A program made the translations under genes and the position numbers. Shown one piece after another: positions 33,488-41,508 of a stretch of DNA of 64,000 nt. The notes under the pieces are model-generated. The model was not told where the DNA came from. It worked only from the letters and a program-made list of their open reading frames with translations, and ran no database searches. Source of the stretch: Anaerolineales bacterium (GTDB taxonomy: Bacteria > Chloroflexota > Anaerolineae > Anaerolineales > Villigracilaceae). The DNA is taken from positions 1,984,001-2,048,000 of the forward strand of contig JABTTV010000001.1 of NCBI GenBank assembly GCA_015075725.1, in the 5' to 3' direction. Every line of letters begins with the position of its first letter. Within the stretch, counting starts at the first letter, position 1.

Positions 33488-33560
33488 GGATCTGTAGCTC
33501 AACGGCCAGAGCAGTGGTCTCTTAAACCATTGGTTGAGAGTTCGAATCTCTCCAGATCCA
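33488..33560 (+). tRNA. tRNA-Lys (anticodon CTT)
   Basis: A full cloverleaf of 73 nt. Acceptor GGATCTG pairs with CAGATCC; D-stem GCTC/GAGC; anticodon stem GTGGT/ACCAT with loop CTCTTAA giving anticodon CTT; variable loop TGGTT; T-stem GAGAG/CTCTC with TTCGAAT. The CCA end is not encoded. A consensus promoter lies upstream and a terminator-like hairpin downstream. Confidence 0.95.
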
Positions 33561-33566
33561 CCTAGG

Positions 33567-33601
33567 AAACACCCGGGATAAAACTTGGGTGTTTAGGTTT
33601 T
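33567..33601 (+). terminator. Terminator after tRNA-Lys
   Basis: 8-bp stem AAACACCC (33567-33574) with GGGTGTTT (33587-33594), followed by AGGTTTT. The T tract is short. Confidence 0.7.
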
Positions 33602-33641
33602 AAAAACACAGAATCATCACTTTGGTACGCAATTGGAGAAA

Positions 33642-34079
33642 ATGATGAAGAAGTGTGATCATTGTAAACAATATAAAGAGGATGAATCTTTTGCCTGGCG
33701 ATGGAAAACCCTCGGAATCAGACAGAAGACCTGCCGCGATTGCAGAAAATATTTTAACAAAAATTGGTATGAAGGGGATGCCAGACAAAGACATTTAAAA
33801 AATGTCAAGGAAAGAAAGCACGCTGCCCGTAAGGTGGCACGGGAATATGTATGGAATTATCTTTCCACTCACCCTTGTTCACAATGCGGTGAGACCGATC
33901 CGGTTGTCCTGGAGTTCCATCATAATGGTGGAAAGGAAAGAGCCGTCGGGGTGATGGCTGCAGGCGGATATCCAGTTGCCAAAATTCAGGCAGAAATTGA
34001 TAAATGCACGGTTTTATGCGCCAACTGCCACCGAAGGTTGACCATGAAAGAACGAAAATGGTATAGGGGAACCAGGTAG
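33642..34079 (+). CDS. HNH-type protein with zinc ribbons
   Basis: A 145-residue protein. The N-terminus has a CxxC pair (KKCDHCKQYK) and a second one (TCRDCRKYF), a zinc-ribbon-like module; a basic helix follows. The C-terminal half has PCSQCGETDPVVLEFHHNGG and TVLCANCHRRLTMKERKW, matching the HNH/endonuclease VII-like fold (FHH as the first histidines and CxxCH). ATG 33642 or 33645 is possible: TTGGAGA fits the second better. It lies just after the tRNA unit. It may be a homing-type or phage-related nuclease, but nothing shows mobility directly. Confidence 0.82.
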   Translation: MMKKCDHCKQYKEDESFAWRWKTLGIRQKTCRDCRKYFNKNWYEGDARQRHLKNVKERKHAARKVAREYVWNYLSTHPCSQCGETDPVVLEFHHNGGKERAVGVMAAGGYPVAKIQAEIDKCTVLCANCHRRLTMKERKWYRGTR

Positions 34080-34110
34080 CAGATTGTTCGACCCGCTCCG
34101 GAGTCACAGA

Positions 34111-34142
34111 AAAAAACATCCCTCGATTGGGATGTTTTTACT
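34111..34142. terminator. Bidirectional terminator
   Basis: 10-bp arms AAAACATCCC (34113-34122) and its complement (34129-34138), 6-nt loop, with A run before and T run after. It serves the HNH gene and the converging phosphatase operon. Confidence 0.9.
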
Positions 34143-34181
34143 TTTTATCGACAAATGCAACTCAGAGATTTACAAAACAGG

Positions 34182-35045
34182 TCATTCCCCGGTCAGCCAG
34201 CCGAACAAACCCTTCTTTGGCAGAGTTTCCTCCACCCGCGGCATCGCCAGGAGAACGACCGAAATGTTATCGTGCCCGCCGCGTTCATTGGCAAGGGCAA
34301 CCAATGCCTCGGCTGCGGATTTCAGATCGCGCTTCCCGCGGATGACCTGCTGGATCTCATCGTCCCATACCAGGTCGGTTAAGCCATCGGTGCAGATCAA
34401 GATTGTATCGCCTGGTTCGAGTTGGAAACCTTGATTATTGATCGATTCCTCATCGGTTTCGTTGTTATCGATGCGCAGACGAAAATCCACTTCAGGCAGG
34501 CGCAGGCCCCCAAGGTGGCGGCGGATGACGTGAACGTTTGGGTGGTCGCGCATTTGTTCCGCGGTGATGATGCCCTTTTCGAACGCTTCCTGCACCCAGG
34601 TGTGATCTATCGTCAATTGCTGAATGAACTTTCCGCGCAGGAGATATACGCGCGAATCGCCCACATAACCGATGTAAAGCCGGTTCTCGATCACCCACAC
34701 ACAGGCGCAGGTCGCTCCCATGCCCTGTTCTTCAGCCTTGCCCGCGGAGTGTGATGCAATCGCCTGGCTGGCGTCGTGAATGGCATTCTCCATGATTTTG
34801 ATCGGTTTGCGCGCATTGCTTTCCGCCACATGCATACTGATGTAGTTGACCGCCAATTCCGCCGCCACTTCCCCGGCACGGTGGCCGCCAATTCCGTCCG
34901 CGACAACGGCGAAGATCGAGGGACGCGGGTCGTCCTTCCCCAATTGGAAGGATGAAACAGCATAACGGTCCTCGTTGTTCTTGCCTGAGAGACCCGCATG
35001 ACTGAGGGCAGCTATGTGCAAGTGGGCAAGCGTGGTACGGATCAT
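34182..35045 (-). CDS. PP2C-family serine/threonine phosphatase
   Basis: A 287-residue metal-dependent phosphatase. ALSHAGLSGKNNEDRYAVSS, ADGIGGHRAGEVAAELAV, GDSRVYLLRGKFIQQLTIDH, LICTDGLTDLVWDDEIQ and GGHDNISVVLLAM give the full set of aspartates and glycines for two metal ions. It would remove phosphate from Ser/Thr targets of Hanks-type kinases. Start 35045 overlaps the stop of the FHA gene by 4 bases, which rules out the longer frame to 35192. Last gene of a three-gene operon. Confidence 0.93.
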   Translation of the reverse strand: MIRTTLAHLHIAALSHAGLSGKNNEDRYAVSSFQLGKDDPRPSIFAVVADGIGGHRAGEVAAELAVNYISMHVAESNARKPIKIMENAIHDASQAIASHSAGKAEEQGMGATCACVWVIENRLYIGYVGDSRVYLLRGKFIQQLTIDHTWVQEAFEKGIITAEQMRDHPNVHVIRRHLGGLRLPEVDFRLRIDNNETDEESINNQGFQLEPGDTILICTDGLTDLVWDDEIQQVIRGKRDLKSAAEALVALANERGGHDNISVVLLAMPRVEETLPKKGLFGWLTGE

Positions 35046-36961
35046 TCTTCGGGATTTACAGGGATAATTTTGGGGGTTCGCAGAGGCGGGGGAGTCCTCA
35101 GCATGAATCGATACTTTAATTGACCAAAGTTTACCATATCCCCATGCTCCAACCGGTAGCCCTCTCGGGGGATAAGATCGTAGTTCACCCACGTCCCCGC
35201 GATGGATTGGACATCCTGAAGCAGGTAACCGCCGTCATCGGTGGCGCGGATGCGCGCATGCACAGGCGAAATGGAAGGATCATCCAGAATTTGTGTGCAT
35301 TGTGCCGGATCAGTGCCGATCAGGATTTCCTTCCCATTCAAAGGAATGGGTGGGATGGCGGCATATTGACCATCGTTTTGGAGTCTTACGAGCGAAGCCG
35401 CCGCCTCGGCTTCCACTGTTTTATCTGTTTTGTTTTTTCTGGGTCTGGATTGCCGCCTTGGCTTTTTCTCTTTCACAGCCGGAGCCGATTCTGTCATAAT
35501 GGAAATCGACTGGGTAAGCGGGTCGTTTTGCGCACGACGTTCCTCCTGAACAGCGCGCAATGAGAGGAATCTAAATCTGCCGCCGAGCAGGATGGCGAAC
35601 AACACAAGCCCGGCAAAAACGATCGCCCCGAACGTGAGCTGCGACCGGTATTTTGCAAGGAATGCGGCGGGTCCGCTGGGCGGTTTGATAACCGTGACCA
35701 CCACAGGCAGAGGCATGCTTGTCTTGCTCAGGCCGAGCGTATCCACCGCCTCGACCATGATCTGATGTTCCCCGCTGATTGCATAGGCGGTAAGGTCCCA
35801 TGTGAACTCATTGAACGGCTCTGATGTGTTTTCATCCATGACCGTTCCGTCCACGTACAGGGTTGTGCGCGCGAGCGCGCGATTGTACCCGTCGGGGAAT
35901 TCGACGATGATCTGGATTCTTTGAGATTCAGGCAGCAGAACTTCCGTATTGAACGGGTCGTCGGGCGGAGCCTGCCGTGTAATCTGCATGGCTGGCGAAA
36001 CAGGAATCGGGTTGGGTGGCTGGATGTTCAAATCGAACTTTTGCGCATCCGAAGTAACCGTTCCTGCAGAGGGCAGAGTCACCTGAACGACAAGGTTGTG
36101 TTCGCCGGAAAAATTCAACTGCGAGTCATATTTGAGGTGATAGATTCTGCGCAATGGCGCAAAATAAACTTCGGGGTCTGGGAAGCGTTCCTCGCCCGAG
36201 AATTGGAACATGCTCCCGCCTGTCTGGATGGCTAGATTGTTGAAGACAGCCGCGCTTGTGGTGGTGAAGGTCGTGTTTGCATCCACGTACCATACATAGA
36301 CACGGATCTTGTTATCGACCGCGCGTTGGATGATGGGTTCGAGGTCTGCAGCGAGGTTCGGGTTTTCCATTTGCGGCGTGATGAAGAGCACGGCGCGTTT
36401 CACTCCGATGCGCGGGGTCTGGGCGCTGACCACATCAAGCGCGGAAACGAGCGATTGCAGGTTGGGGTTCGCTTCACGCAGGTCCGGTTGGAATCCCTGC
36501 AAGCCGACGATGAAATCTGTTGGAGAAGCATGGTTGATGACAGGTCCCGCCTGGCTGACGAGACTCAGATCATCGGGCAGGTCGGGAGGACGCGATTGCG
36601 CCCATTGGATGATGACCTGCGATACGCGTTGGAATCGCGAGATTCCGTTCGCATTCCTTGCATCCAGCGCCTCTCCCTGGTTGAAGGCGACCGCCAATTG
36701 CAGGGGAATCGCCATTTCGTTGAAGCTCACGGCCGGGAGGGATTGCCCGTTTTCGAGAACAGTGACCGCTTCGGGTTTGAGTCCCGAGGCGAAGATTCCG
36801 CTTGAGTCGGTCACATCCACAAATCCCGAAATTTCCGGGAAGGCCGATGTGTCCACATTGTATAAAGTAGCAGACGCAGTGAACTGGTCCTGCGCGAGGG
36901 CGGGAATCGTGACGCCGAGGATCAGGCTTGTCGCAAAAAAGGCGAGGAGAAAACTACGCAT
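35042..36961 (-). CDS. Membrane protein with extracellular vWA-like region and cytoplasmic FHA domain
   Basis: A 639-residue protein. Signal peptide at 1-24 (ending PALAQD); then an extracellular vWA-like domain at about 50-270 (PLQLAVAFNQGEA, RAVLFITPQMENPNLAADLE) and a beta-rich Ig-like part to about 430. One membrane helix at about 445-465 (TFGAIVFAGLVLFAILLGG), a basic linker (KEKKPRRQSRPRKNKTDK) and a C-terminal FHA domain: EILIGTDPAQCTQILDDPSI, SPVHARI and GTWVNYDLIPREGYRLEHGD. FHA domains bind phosphothreonine. The usual MIDAS DxSxS is not clear (AVAFNQGEA in its place). It lies between the membrane protein and PP2C genes with overlaps on both sides. Confidence 0.88.
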   Translation of the reverse strand: MRSFLLAFFATSLILGVTIPALAQDQFTASATLYNVDTSAFPEISGFVDVTDSSGIFASGLKPEAVTVLENGQSLPAVSFNEMAIPLQLAVAFNQGEALDARNANGISRFQRVSQVIIQWAQSRPPDLPDDLSLVSQAGPVINHASPTDFIVGLQGFQPDLREANPNLQSLVSALDVVSAQTPRIGVKRAVLFITPQMENPNLAADLEPIIQRAVDNKIRVYVWYVDANTTFTTTSAAVFNNLAIQTGGSMFQFSGEERFPDPEVYFAPLRRIYHLKYDSQLNFSGEHNLVVQVTLPSAGTVTSDAQKFDLNIQPPNPIPVSPAMQITRQAPPDDPFNTEVLLPESQRIQIIVEFPDGYNRALARTTLYVDGTVMDENTSEPFNEFTWDLTAYAISGEHQIMVEAVDTLGLSKTSMPLPVVVTVIKPPSGPAAFLAKYRSQLTFGAIVFAGLVLFAILLGGRFRFLSLRAVQEERRAQNDPLTQSISIMTESAPAVKEKKPRRQSRPRKNKTDKTVEAEAAASLVRLQNDGQYAAIPPIPLNGKEILIGTDPAQCTQILDDPSISPVHARIRATDDGGYLLQDVQSIAGTWVNYDLIPREGYRLEHGDMVNFGQLKYRFMLRTPPPLRTPKIIPVNPEE

Positions 36962-37883
36962 CAGCCTGCGTGAGAACGGGCATGTTTTCCGTTGGCCTTG
37001 TAAGTTGCAAGTAGGAGAGCGCCCACGAAGTTTTCATGTACGCCGTGAGGACGCCGTTCAAGAAAATGAAGACAGGCAGATACAAGCCGCAGCATGCGAC
37101 GGAGAACCACGCCGTTGGCGGCAAGGCATCGCCTGGGCGGAAGTCCATCATCCCAATCGCGCCGGGAATGACCGCTACGACGATTGGCAGGGCAAAGATG
37201 AAGCCGATGATGGCTCCGCCGATGCCGAGCACGAGCGAAAGCACGATCATGCCGCCGATGTCGGATTTTGCGATCTCCCATCCGCGTTTGAAGCCGTCCA
37301 TCAGGGTGAGATCTTCCGCCACGATCGCCGCCTGTCCCTGTTCGAGGATGATGCCCACCGCCCATGCCACGGGGATGATGAGACAGATGAGCGGTAGCAA
37401 ACAGGCGAAGCCGATTCCTGCAGTGGCAACACCCAACAGAAAGAACGGCAATAAGATGACCAGGAAGGCAAGCCCCACGAGGAGATTCATTCCGAAGAAG
37501 CGCCAGAAATACGGCATACTTTCGGACCAAAGTTCCGCAAACATCAACGACGGCGCGCCGCCTTCCACCTTGTAGACCCCCTTGAGGATGCCGATGCGCC
37601 CCATCATCCCCAATGCATAGAAGGCGAAGGAGATGATTAATATCGCAACACATACCAGGATGATGATCAGCATGTATTGCTGGAAGAACTCAATGGCTTG
37701 CCCGCCAAAGCGCTCCACATCGCCCTGGAAGGGCTGGGCATCGCCGCCGCCTGACGAACCTCCGTTGTTGCCACCCCCGTTGCTGTTGGCAAAACCCGCA
37801 AAAATCCCGAAGATCCATAGAACCTTGTGGTTCCAGATGATCTGCCAGGAACGGGTGAGGATCTTTCCGAGGTCGATTTTCAT
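36954..37883 (-). CDS. Multi-pass membrane protein (GlpQ-membrane-domain-like), unknown role
   Basis: A 309-residue integral membrane protein. It starts MKIDLGKILTRSWQIIWNHK and VLWIFGIFAGFANSNGGG, followed by a Gly/Ser-rich loop, and then about five to six helices. The N-terminal 'trp-x-hydrophobic-WIFG' pattern is seen in a group of uncharacterised Chloroflexota and actinobacterial membrane proteins. Start 37883 has CAGGAGATTGAC before it and is preferred to a start at 37922. It is the first gene of the operon with the FHA and PP2C genes, and its end overlaps the FHA start by 8 bases. Function not known. Confidence 0.75.
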   Translation of the reverse strand: MKIDLGKILTRSWQIIWNHKVLWIFGIFAGFANSNGGGNNGGSSGGGDAQPFQGDVERFGGQAIEFFQQYMLIIILVCVAILIISFAFYALGMMGRIGILKGVYKVEGGAPSLMFAELWSESMPYFWRFFGMNLLVGLAFLVILLPFFLLGVATAGIGFACLLPLICLIIPVAWAVGIILEQGQAAIVAEDLTLMDGFKRGWEIAKSDIGGMIVLSLVLGIGGAIIGFIFALPIVVAVIPGAIGMMDFRPGDALPPTAWFSVACCGLYLPVFIFLNGVLTAYMKTSWALSYLQLTRPTENMPVLTQADA

Positions 37884-38049
37884 GTCAATCTCCTGAGGGC
37901 GGCGTGCGCTTTCCCACCGCAAAACCGTTTAAATCATACACTACTCAAAGGTTTCCGTCCACGTGGGGTATTTGCCGTCGGGGCGCGGAATTAAATTATT
38001 TTCCGCCCCTTTCTGGTATCATCCCAACATTCCCGCCAGGAGAAAACGA

Positions 38050-39447
38050 ATGTCCGCAGCCGAATTCGACACATTCCTTCGTAAATATCCCGCCTACAAG
38101 GACACCAAACTCATAGACGATCTCCGAAAGAGCGATTACGCCCGGCTCGATGCGGGCGAGCACGTCTATCTCGATTACACCGGCGGCGGAATTTATGCCG
38201 AGTCGCAAGTTCAAAAACATCACCAATTGCTCAAGGAAAACGTCTTCGGTAACCCGCACTCTTCCAACCCGACCTCCCTTGCCGCCACGCACCTTGTCGA
38301 GGGCGCGCGCGATTACATCCTCGAATTCTTCAACGCCGATCCCAGTGAATATCTCGCCATCTTCGCGTCCAATGCCAGCGGCGCGCTCAAACTCGTCGGT
38401 GAGAGTTATCCCTTCCCGAACGGGCGTTATCTTTTGACGTTCGACAACCACAATTCCGTGAACGGGATTCGCGAATTCGCCCACGTGCGCGGGGCGGAAG
38501 TGACCTATATCCCGGTCATGCTGCCTGAAATGCGAGTCGACGCCTCCCAACTCGAAGCAGAGTTGGCTCGCCCCTCCAAAGCGGGTCATAACCTGTTTGC
38601 TTTTCCCGCTCAATCGAACTTCTCCTCCGTCAAGCACCCGCTCGAGTGGATCGAAAAAGCCCAAGCCCATGGCTGGGACGTACTGCTCGATGCGGCTGCA
38701 TTCGTCCCAACCAGCAAACTTGACCTGAGCAAGGTCAAACCGGATTTCGTTCCCATTTCTTTCTACAAGATCTTCGGTTATCCCACAGGGCTCGGCGCGT
38801 TGATCGCCAGAAAAAAAGCCTTGGCAAAACTTCATCGTCCCTGGTTTGCAGGCGGGACGATCACGGTCGCATCTGTGCAAGGCGACAGATACTATCTTGC
38901 TGAAGGGGCGCCTGCTTTCGAGGACGGCACGCTCGATTATTTGAACATCCCCGCATTGGAAATCGGCTTGAAGCACATCGAATCCATTGGCTATGATGTC
39001 ATCGGTGAACGCGTCAAGTCGTTGACCGGTTGGCTGTTGGACAATCTCACCGCCATGAAACACAGCAACGGCGTGCCCTTGGTTCGGGTCTTTGGACCGA
39101 CATCAACAGAGGGAAGAGGCGGGGCGGTCACGGTCAATTTCTATGATAAGAACGATCAAGCCTTCGACCATCGTTTCATCGAAAGTGAAGCCAATAAAGT
39201 GAATATTTCCTTGCGGACGGGTTGTTTCTGCAATCCCGGAGCAGGTGAAGTGGCGCTCGGCATCTCCCGTGTGGAATTGGATGTCTGTTTCACATCACCC
39301 GGTCACGAAGACCGTTTGACTCTCGATGATTTCCGTTTGTGCATCGATGGCAAGTCGTCCGGCGCGGTGCGCATTTCGGTGGGTATGGTCACGAACTTCA
39401 ACGATGTGCAGGCGTTCCTTGCGTTTGCGAGGGGTTTGCTGGCATAA
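38050..39447 (+). CDS. Class V aminotransferase (cysteine desulfurase / Moco sulfurase-like)
   Basis: A 465-residue PLP enzyme. VYLDYTGGGIYAESQVQKHH, NPHSSNPTSLAATHLVEGAR and FNADPSEYLAIFASNASGAL form the N-terminal part; the PLP lysine is in VPISFYKIFGYPTGLGALIA. A cysteine in SLRTGCFCNPGAGEVALGI lies where molybdenum-cofactor sulfurases have the persulfide-forming residue. AGGAGAAAACGA before ATG 38050 sets the start. It could deliver sulfur to a molybdoenzyme cofactor, but no molybdenum genes are near; a related lyase activity is possible. Confidence 0.85.
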   Translation: MSAAEFDTFLRKYPAYKDTKLIDDLRKSDYARLDAGEHVYLDYTGGGIYAESQVQKHHQLLKENVFGNPHSSNPTSLAATHLVEGARDYILEFFNADPSEYLAIFASNASGALKLVGESYPFPNGRYLLTFDNHNSVNGIREFAHVRGAEVTYIPVMLPEMRVDASQLEAELARPSKAGHNLFAFPAQSNFSSVKHPLEWIEKAQAHGWDVLLDAAAFVPTSKLDLSKVKPDFVPISFYKIFGYPTGLGALIARKKALAKLHRPWFAGGTITVASVQGDRYYLAEGAPAFEDGTLDYLNIPALEIGLKHIESIGYDVIGERVKSLTGWLLDNLTAMKHSNGVPLVRVFGPTSTEGRGGAVTVNFYDKNDQAFDHRFIESEANKVNISLRTGCFCNPGAGEVALGISRVELDVCFTSPGHEDRLTLDDFRLCIDGKSSGAVRISVGMVTNFNDVQAFLAFARGLLA

Positions 39448-39505
39448 ATTGCAATGTATAAGATCTCGTGTTCTTTGCGCCTTCTATGATTGAAAACCGC
39501 TTGGT

Positions 39506-40009
39506 ATGAACATCCAAAACATACAACTCATGTACGAATACAACTACTGGGCGAGCGGAAAGATCCTTTCCGCCGGGGCAAAGGTGACTCAGGAGCAATT
39601 CCTCGCGCCTGCGGCGTTCCCTTATGGCGGTTTGCGCGGAACACTGTTCCATATTGTGGATGGGGAAAGATTATGGCGCGTATTGTTCGAGACGAACGAG
39701 ATCGTGGAAGATATGAAAGAAGAAGATTTTCCCACATTTAAATCTCTCGAAATGAAATTCCAAGACGAGGAAAATGCCTTGCGTGCCTACCTTAACCGGC
39801 TGACCGATGCGGATATGGAAAGTCATCTTAGGTATACGGTCGAAGGCGGGATCCAGCGCGACCGCATCCTCTGGCATTGCCTGTATCACCTCGTCAATCA
39901 CGGCACACAGCATCGCAGCGAAGCCGCCGCCATCCTCACAAGTTACGATGCCTCTCCCGGCGACATCGATTTCACCTTGTTCCTCAACGAATATATAAAA
40001 GCGAAATAG
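39506..40009 (+). CDS. DinB-family protein
   Basis: A 167-residue four-helix-bundle protein. The metal-binding histidines of DinB/YfiT proteins are in GLRGTLFHIVDGERLW and LYHLVNHGTQHRSEAAAIL. YEYNYWASGKIL is the usual N-terminal (NxWxNxxL-like) motif. Members are thiol transferases or unknown metalloenzymes. Start ATG 39506 lacks a clear ribosome-binding site. It lies 58 bases after the class V aminotransferase gene. Confidence 0.88.
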   Translation: MNIQNIQLMYEYNYWASGKILSAGAKVTQEQFLAPAAFPYGGLRGTLFHIVDGERLWRVLFETNEIVEDMKEEDFPTFKSLEMKFQDEENALRAYLNRLTDADMESHLRYTVEGGIQRDRILWHCLYHLVNHGTQHRSEAAAILTSYDASPGDIDFTLFLNEYIKAK

Positions 40010-40023
40010 CAAAAGAAATACCC

Positions 40024-41508
40024 ATGCTCAAAAGGATTATCGGATTTTTCGTTATCGCCGCCGTCTCCATCATCGGATCGTATGGCATTAATTCCTATTT
40101 TTTCGATTTGATGACGCGCTCACCCATCGATCAGAAGTTGATGATTTTCTTTCTGGCATGTGCGCTGACTTTCATCCTGTTCATGGTCTGGATTGACGGG
40201 CTGAAGACCGGTTGGAAGTGGAACCCGCCCCGTTTGACGCCGGACTCCCTGCTCGATAACCTTCCCGGCATTGCCCTGGCGATCCTTTTTTGCCTGGTCT
40301 ACCTCCGTTTCGCAGTTACATTGAATAACTTTGGCGTTGGGCAGGTGGATAACCTTTTCGACGCGGATGTCGCTTCGTGGATGCGGCGTATCTCCTTCGA
40401 AGATGTTCGGGATTTCGAAATGCGCGGTCCGCATCCCTTCACGTATTTCATCTTCCGCCCCTTTGGGTTGACCCTCAACCTCTTTACGAACGACCCGACC
40501 TTTTCCGCGATTCTCTTCAACGCCCTGGCTGGCGGATTGTGCGTCTATCTCATGTGGCTGCTGGTCAAACGCAAGTTCGGGAGCAAGACGTACGCGTTTT
40601 TGATGGCATTCTTCCTCGGTGCAAGCGCTTCCCATTTCTGCTTCGGGAGCGTCATCGAGACCTATATATATTCCGCTTTGGTTTTGCTATTATTCATCCT
40701 GCTTGCCGAGAGGGAGGGCACATCAAGCTTCGCATTGGTCGCGGTGGGTGTCGTCACCTTCGGTATTACTTTGACGAACTTTGTTCAAAACCTGTTCGGT
40801 TTTATTTTCTCCCGTCCGCGTTGGAAGGAGATCATCCGTTTTACGGGTTGGGCGGTCTCGATCTCCCTGATCCTGACCTATTTGCATGCATATTTCTATC
40901 CCGCAAGTAAATTGTTCTTCCTTGTGCCCGATGTGCAGAACGAGGAGAAATTCTTCCTGGATATTCTCCTCTTGCCGGATTGGATGATCGAAGGGCGCCT
41001 TTTCTACCTGGCGCGGACGCTTCTCTTATACAGCGTCATCGCGCCCAAAGTTTTCATCCTCACCACTGAAGTGGGAAGCACGATACCAGAATTTCGGTTT
41101 TACAAAATTTCACCCGGCGTTTTCCATCAAACGAATTACGACGGCCTTGGACAAATCCTTGCCATCGCATGGGCAATACTGCTGGCCGTCTCGGGAGCGG
41201 TCTTCCTTTGGCGGCTGTTTCGCGAGAAAAAGATTGAAATGCCTCTCGCCTTTGCCTTGTGCCTCCTGTTCAACTTCGCCATCCATGTCAATTACGGGCA
41301 GGAATTGTTTCTATATTCCCCGGATTGGACCTACGCGCTGATCCTTTTCGCCGCTTATGGTTTATCCCCCTTGGCGAAGAACCGCCTCTTTCAAGCCGCG
41401 ATGCTGGTCTTCCTTGTTCTGCTGGCGTACAACCAATGGGATTTTATGAGCATCATCCTTCGTTCGCTTGAAGAATACGCTCTGACGCTTCCGCCTGTCA
41501 TCCCGTAG
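40024..41508 (+). CDS. Multi-pass membrane protein, GT-C glycosyltransferase-like
   Basis: A 494-residue protein with about 11-12 hydrophobic helices. After two helices, a loop reads NLFDADVASWMRRISFEDVR and MRGPHPFTYFIFRPFGL, which recalls the acidic/HPF loop of GT-C lipid-linked-sugar transferases, but the family is not certain. It ends close to the converging GT87 gene, with an 11-base overlap of stops (41498-41508). The start at 40024 follows the DinB gene by 14 bases; the longer frame from 39877 lies inside that gene. Confidence 0.65.
   Translation: MLKRIIGFFVIAAVSIIGSYGINSYFFDLMTRSPIDQKLMIFFLACALTFILFMVWIDGLKTGWKWNPPRLTPDSLLDNLPGIALAILFCLVYLRFAVTLNNFGVGQVDNLFDADVASWMRRISFEDVRDFEMRGPHPFTYFIFRPFGLTLNLFTNDPTFSAILFNALAGGLCVYLMWLLVKRKFGSKTYAFLMAFFLGASASHFCFGSVIETYIYSALVLLLFILLAEREGTSSFALVAVGVVTFGITLTNFVQNLFGFIFSRPRWKEIIRFTGWAVSISLILTYLHAYFYPASKLFFLVPDVQNEEKFFLDILLLPDWMIEGRLFYLARTLLLYSVIAPKVFILTTEVGSTIPEFRFYKISPGVFHQTNYDGLGQILAIAWAILLAVSGAVFLWRLFREKKIEMPLAFALCLLFNFAIHVNYGQELFLYSPDWTYALILFAAYGLSPLAKNRLFQAAMLVFLVLLAYNQWDFMSIILRSLEEYALTLPPVIP

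Noticed and set aside
33451..33560. One intron-containing tRNA
   Set aside because: The second part forms a complete cloverleaf by itself and the first half lacks a partner strand downstream.
36309..37397. Long plus-strand open frame of 362 codons
   Set aside because: It lies antisense to the vWA-FHA and membrane-protein genes, which have clear domains, signal peptide and ribosome-binding sites; its own translation resembles no protein.
37996..39063. Long minus-strand open frame of 355 codons
   Set aside because: It is the shadow of the class V aminotransferase gene on the other strand.
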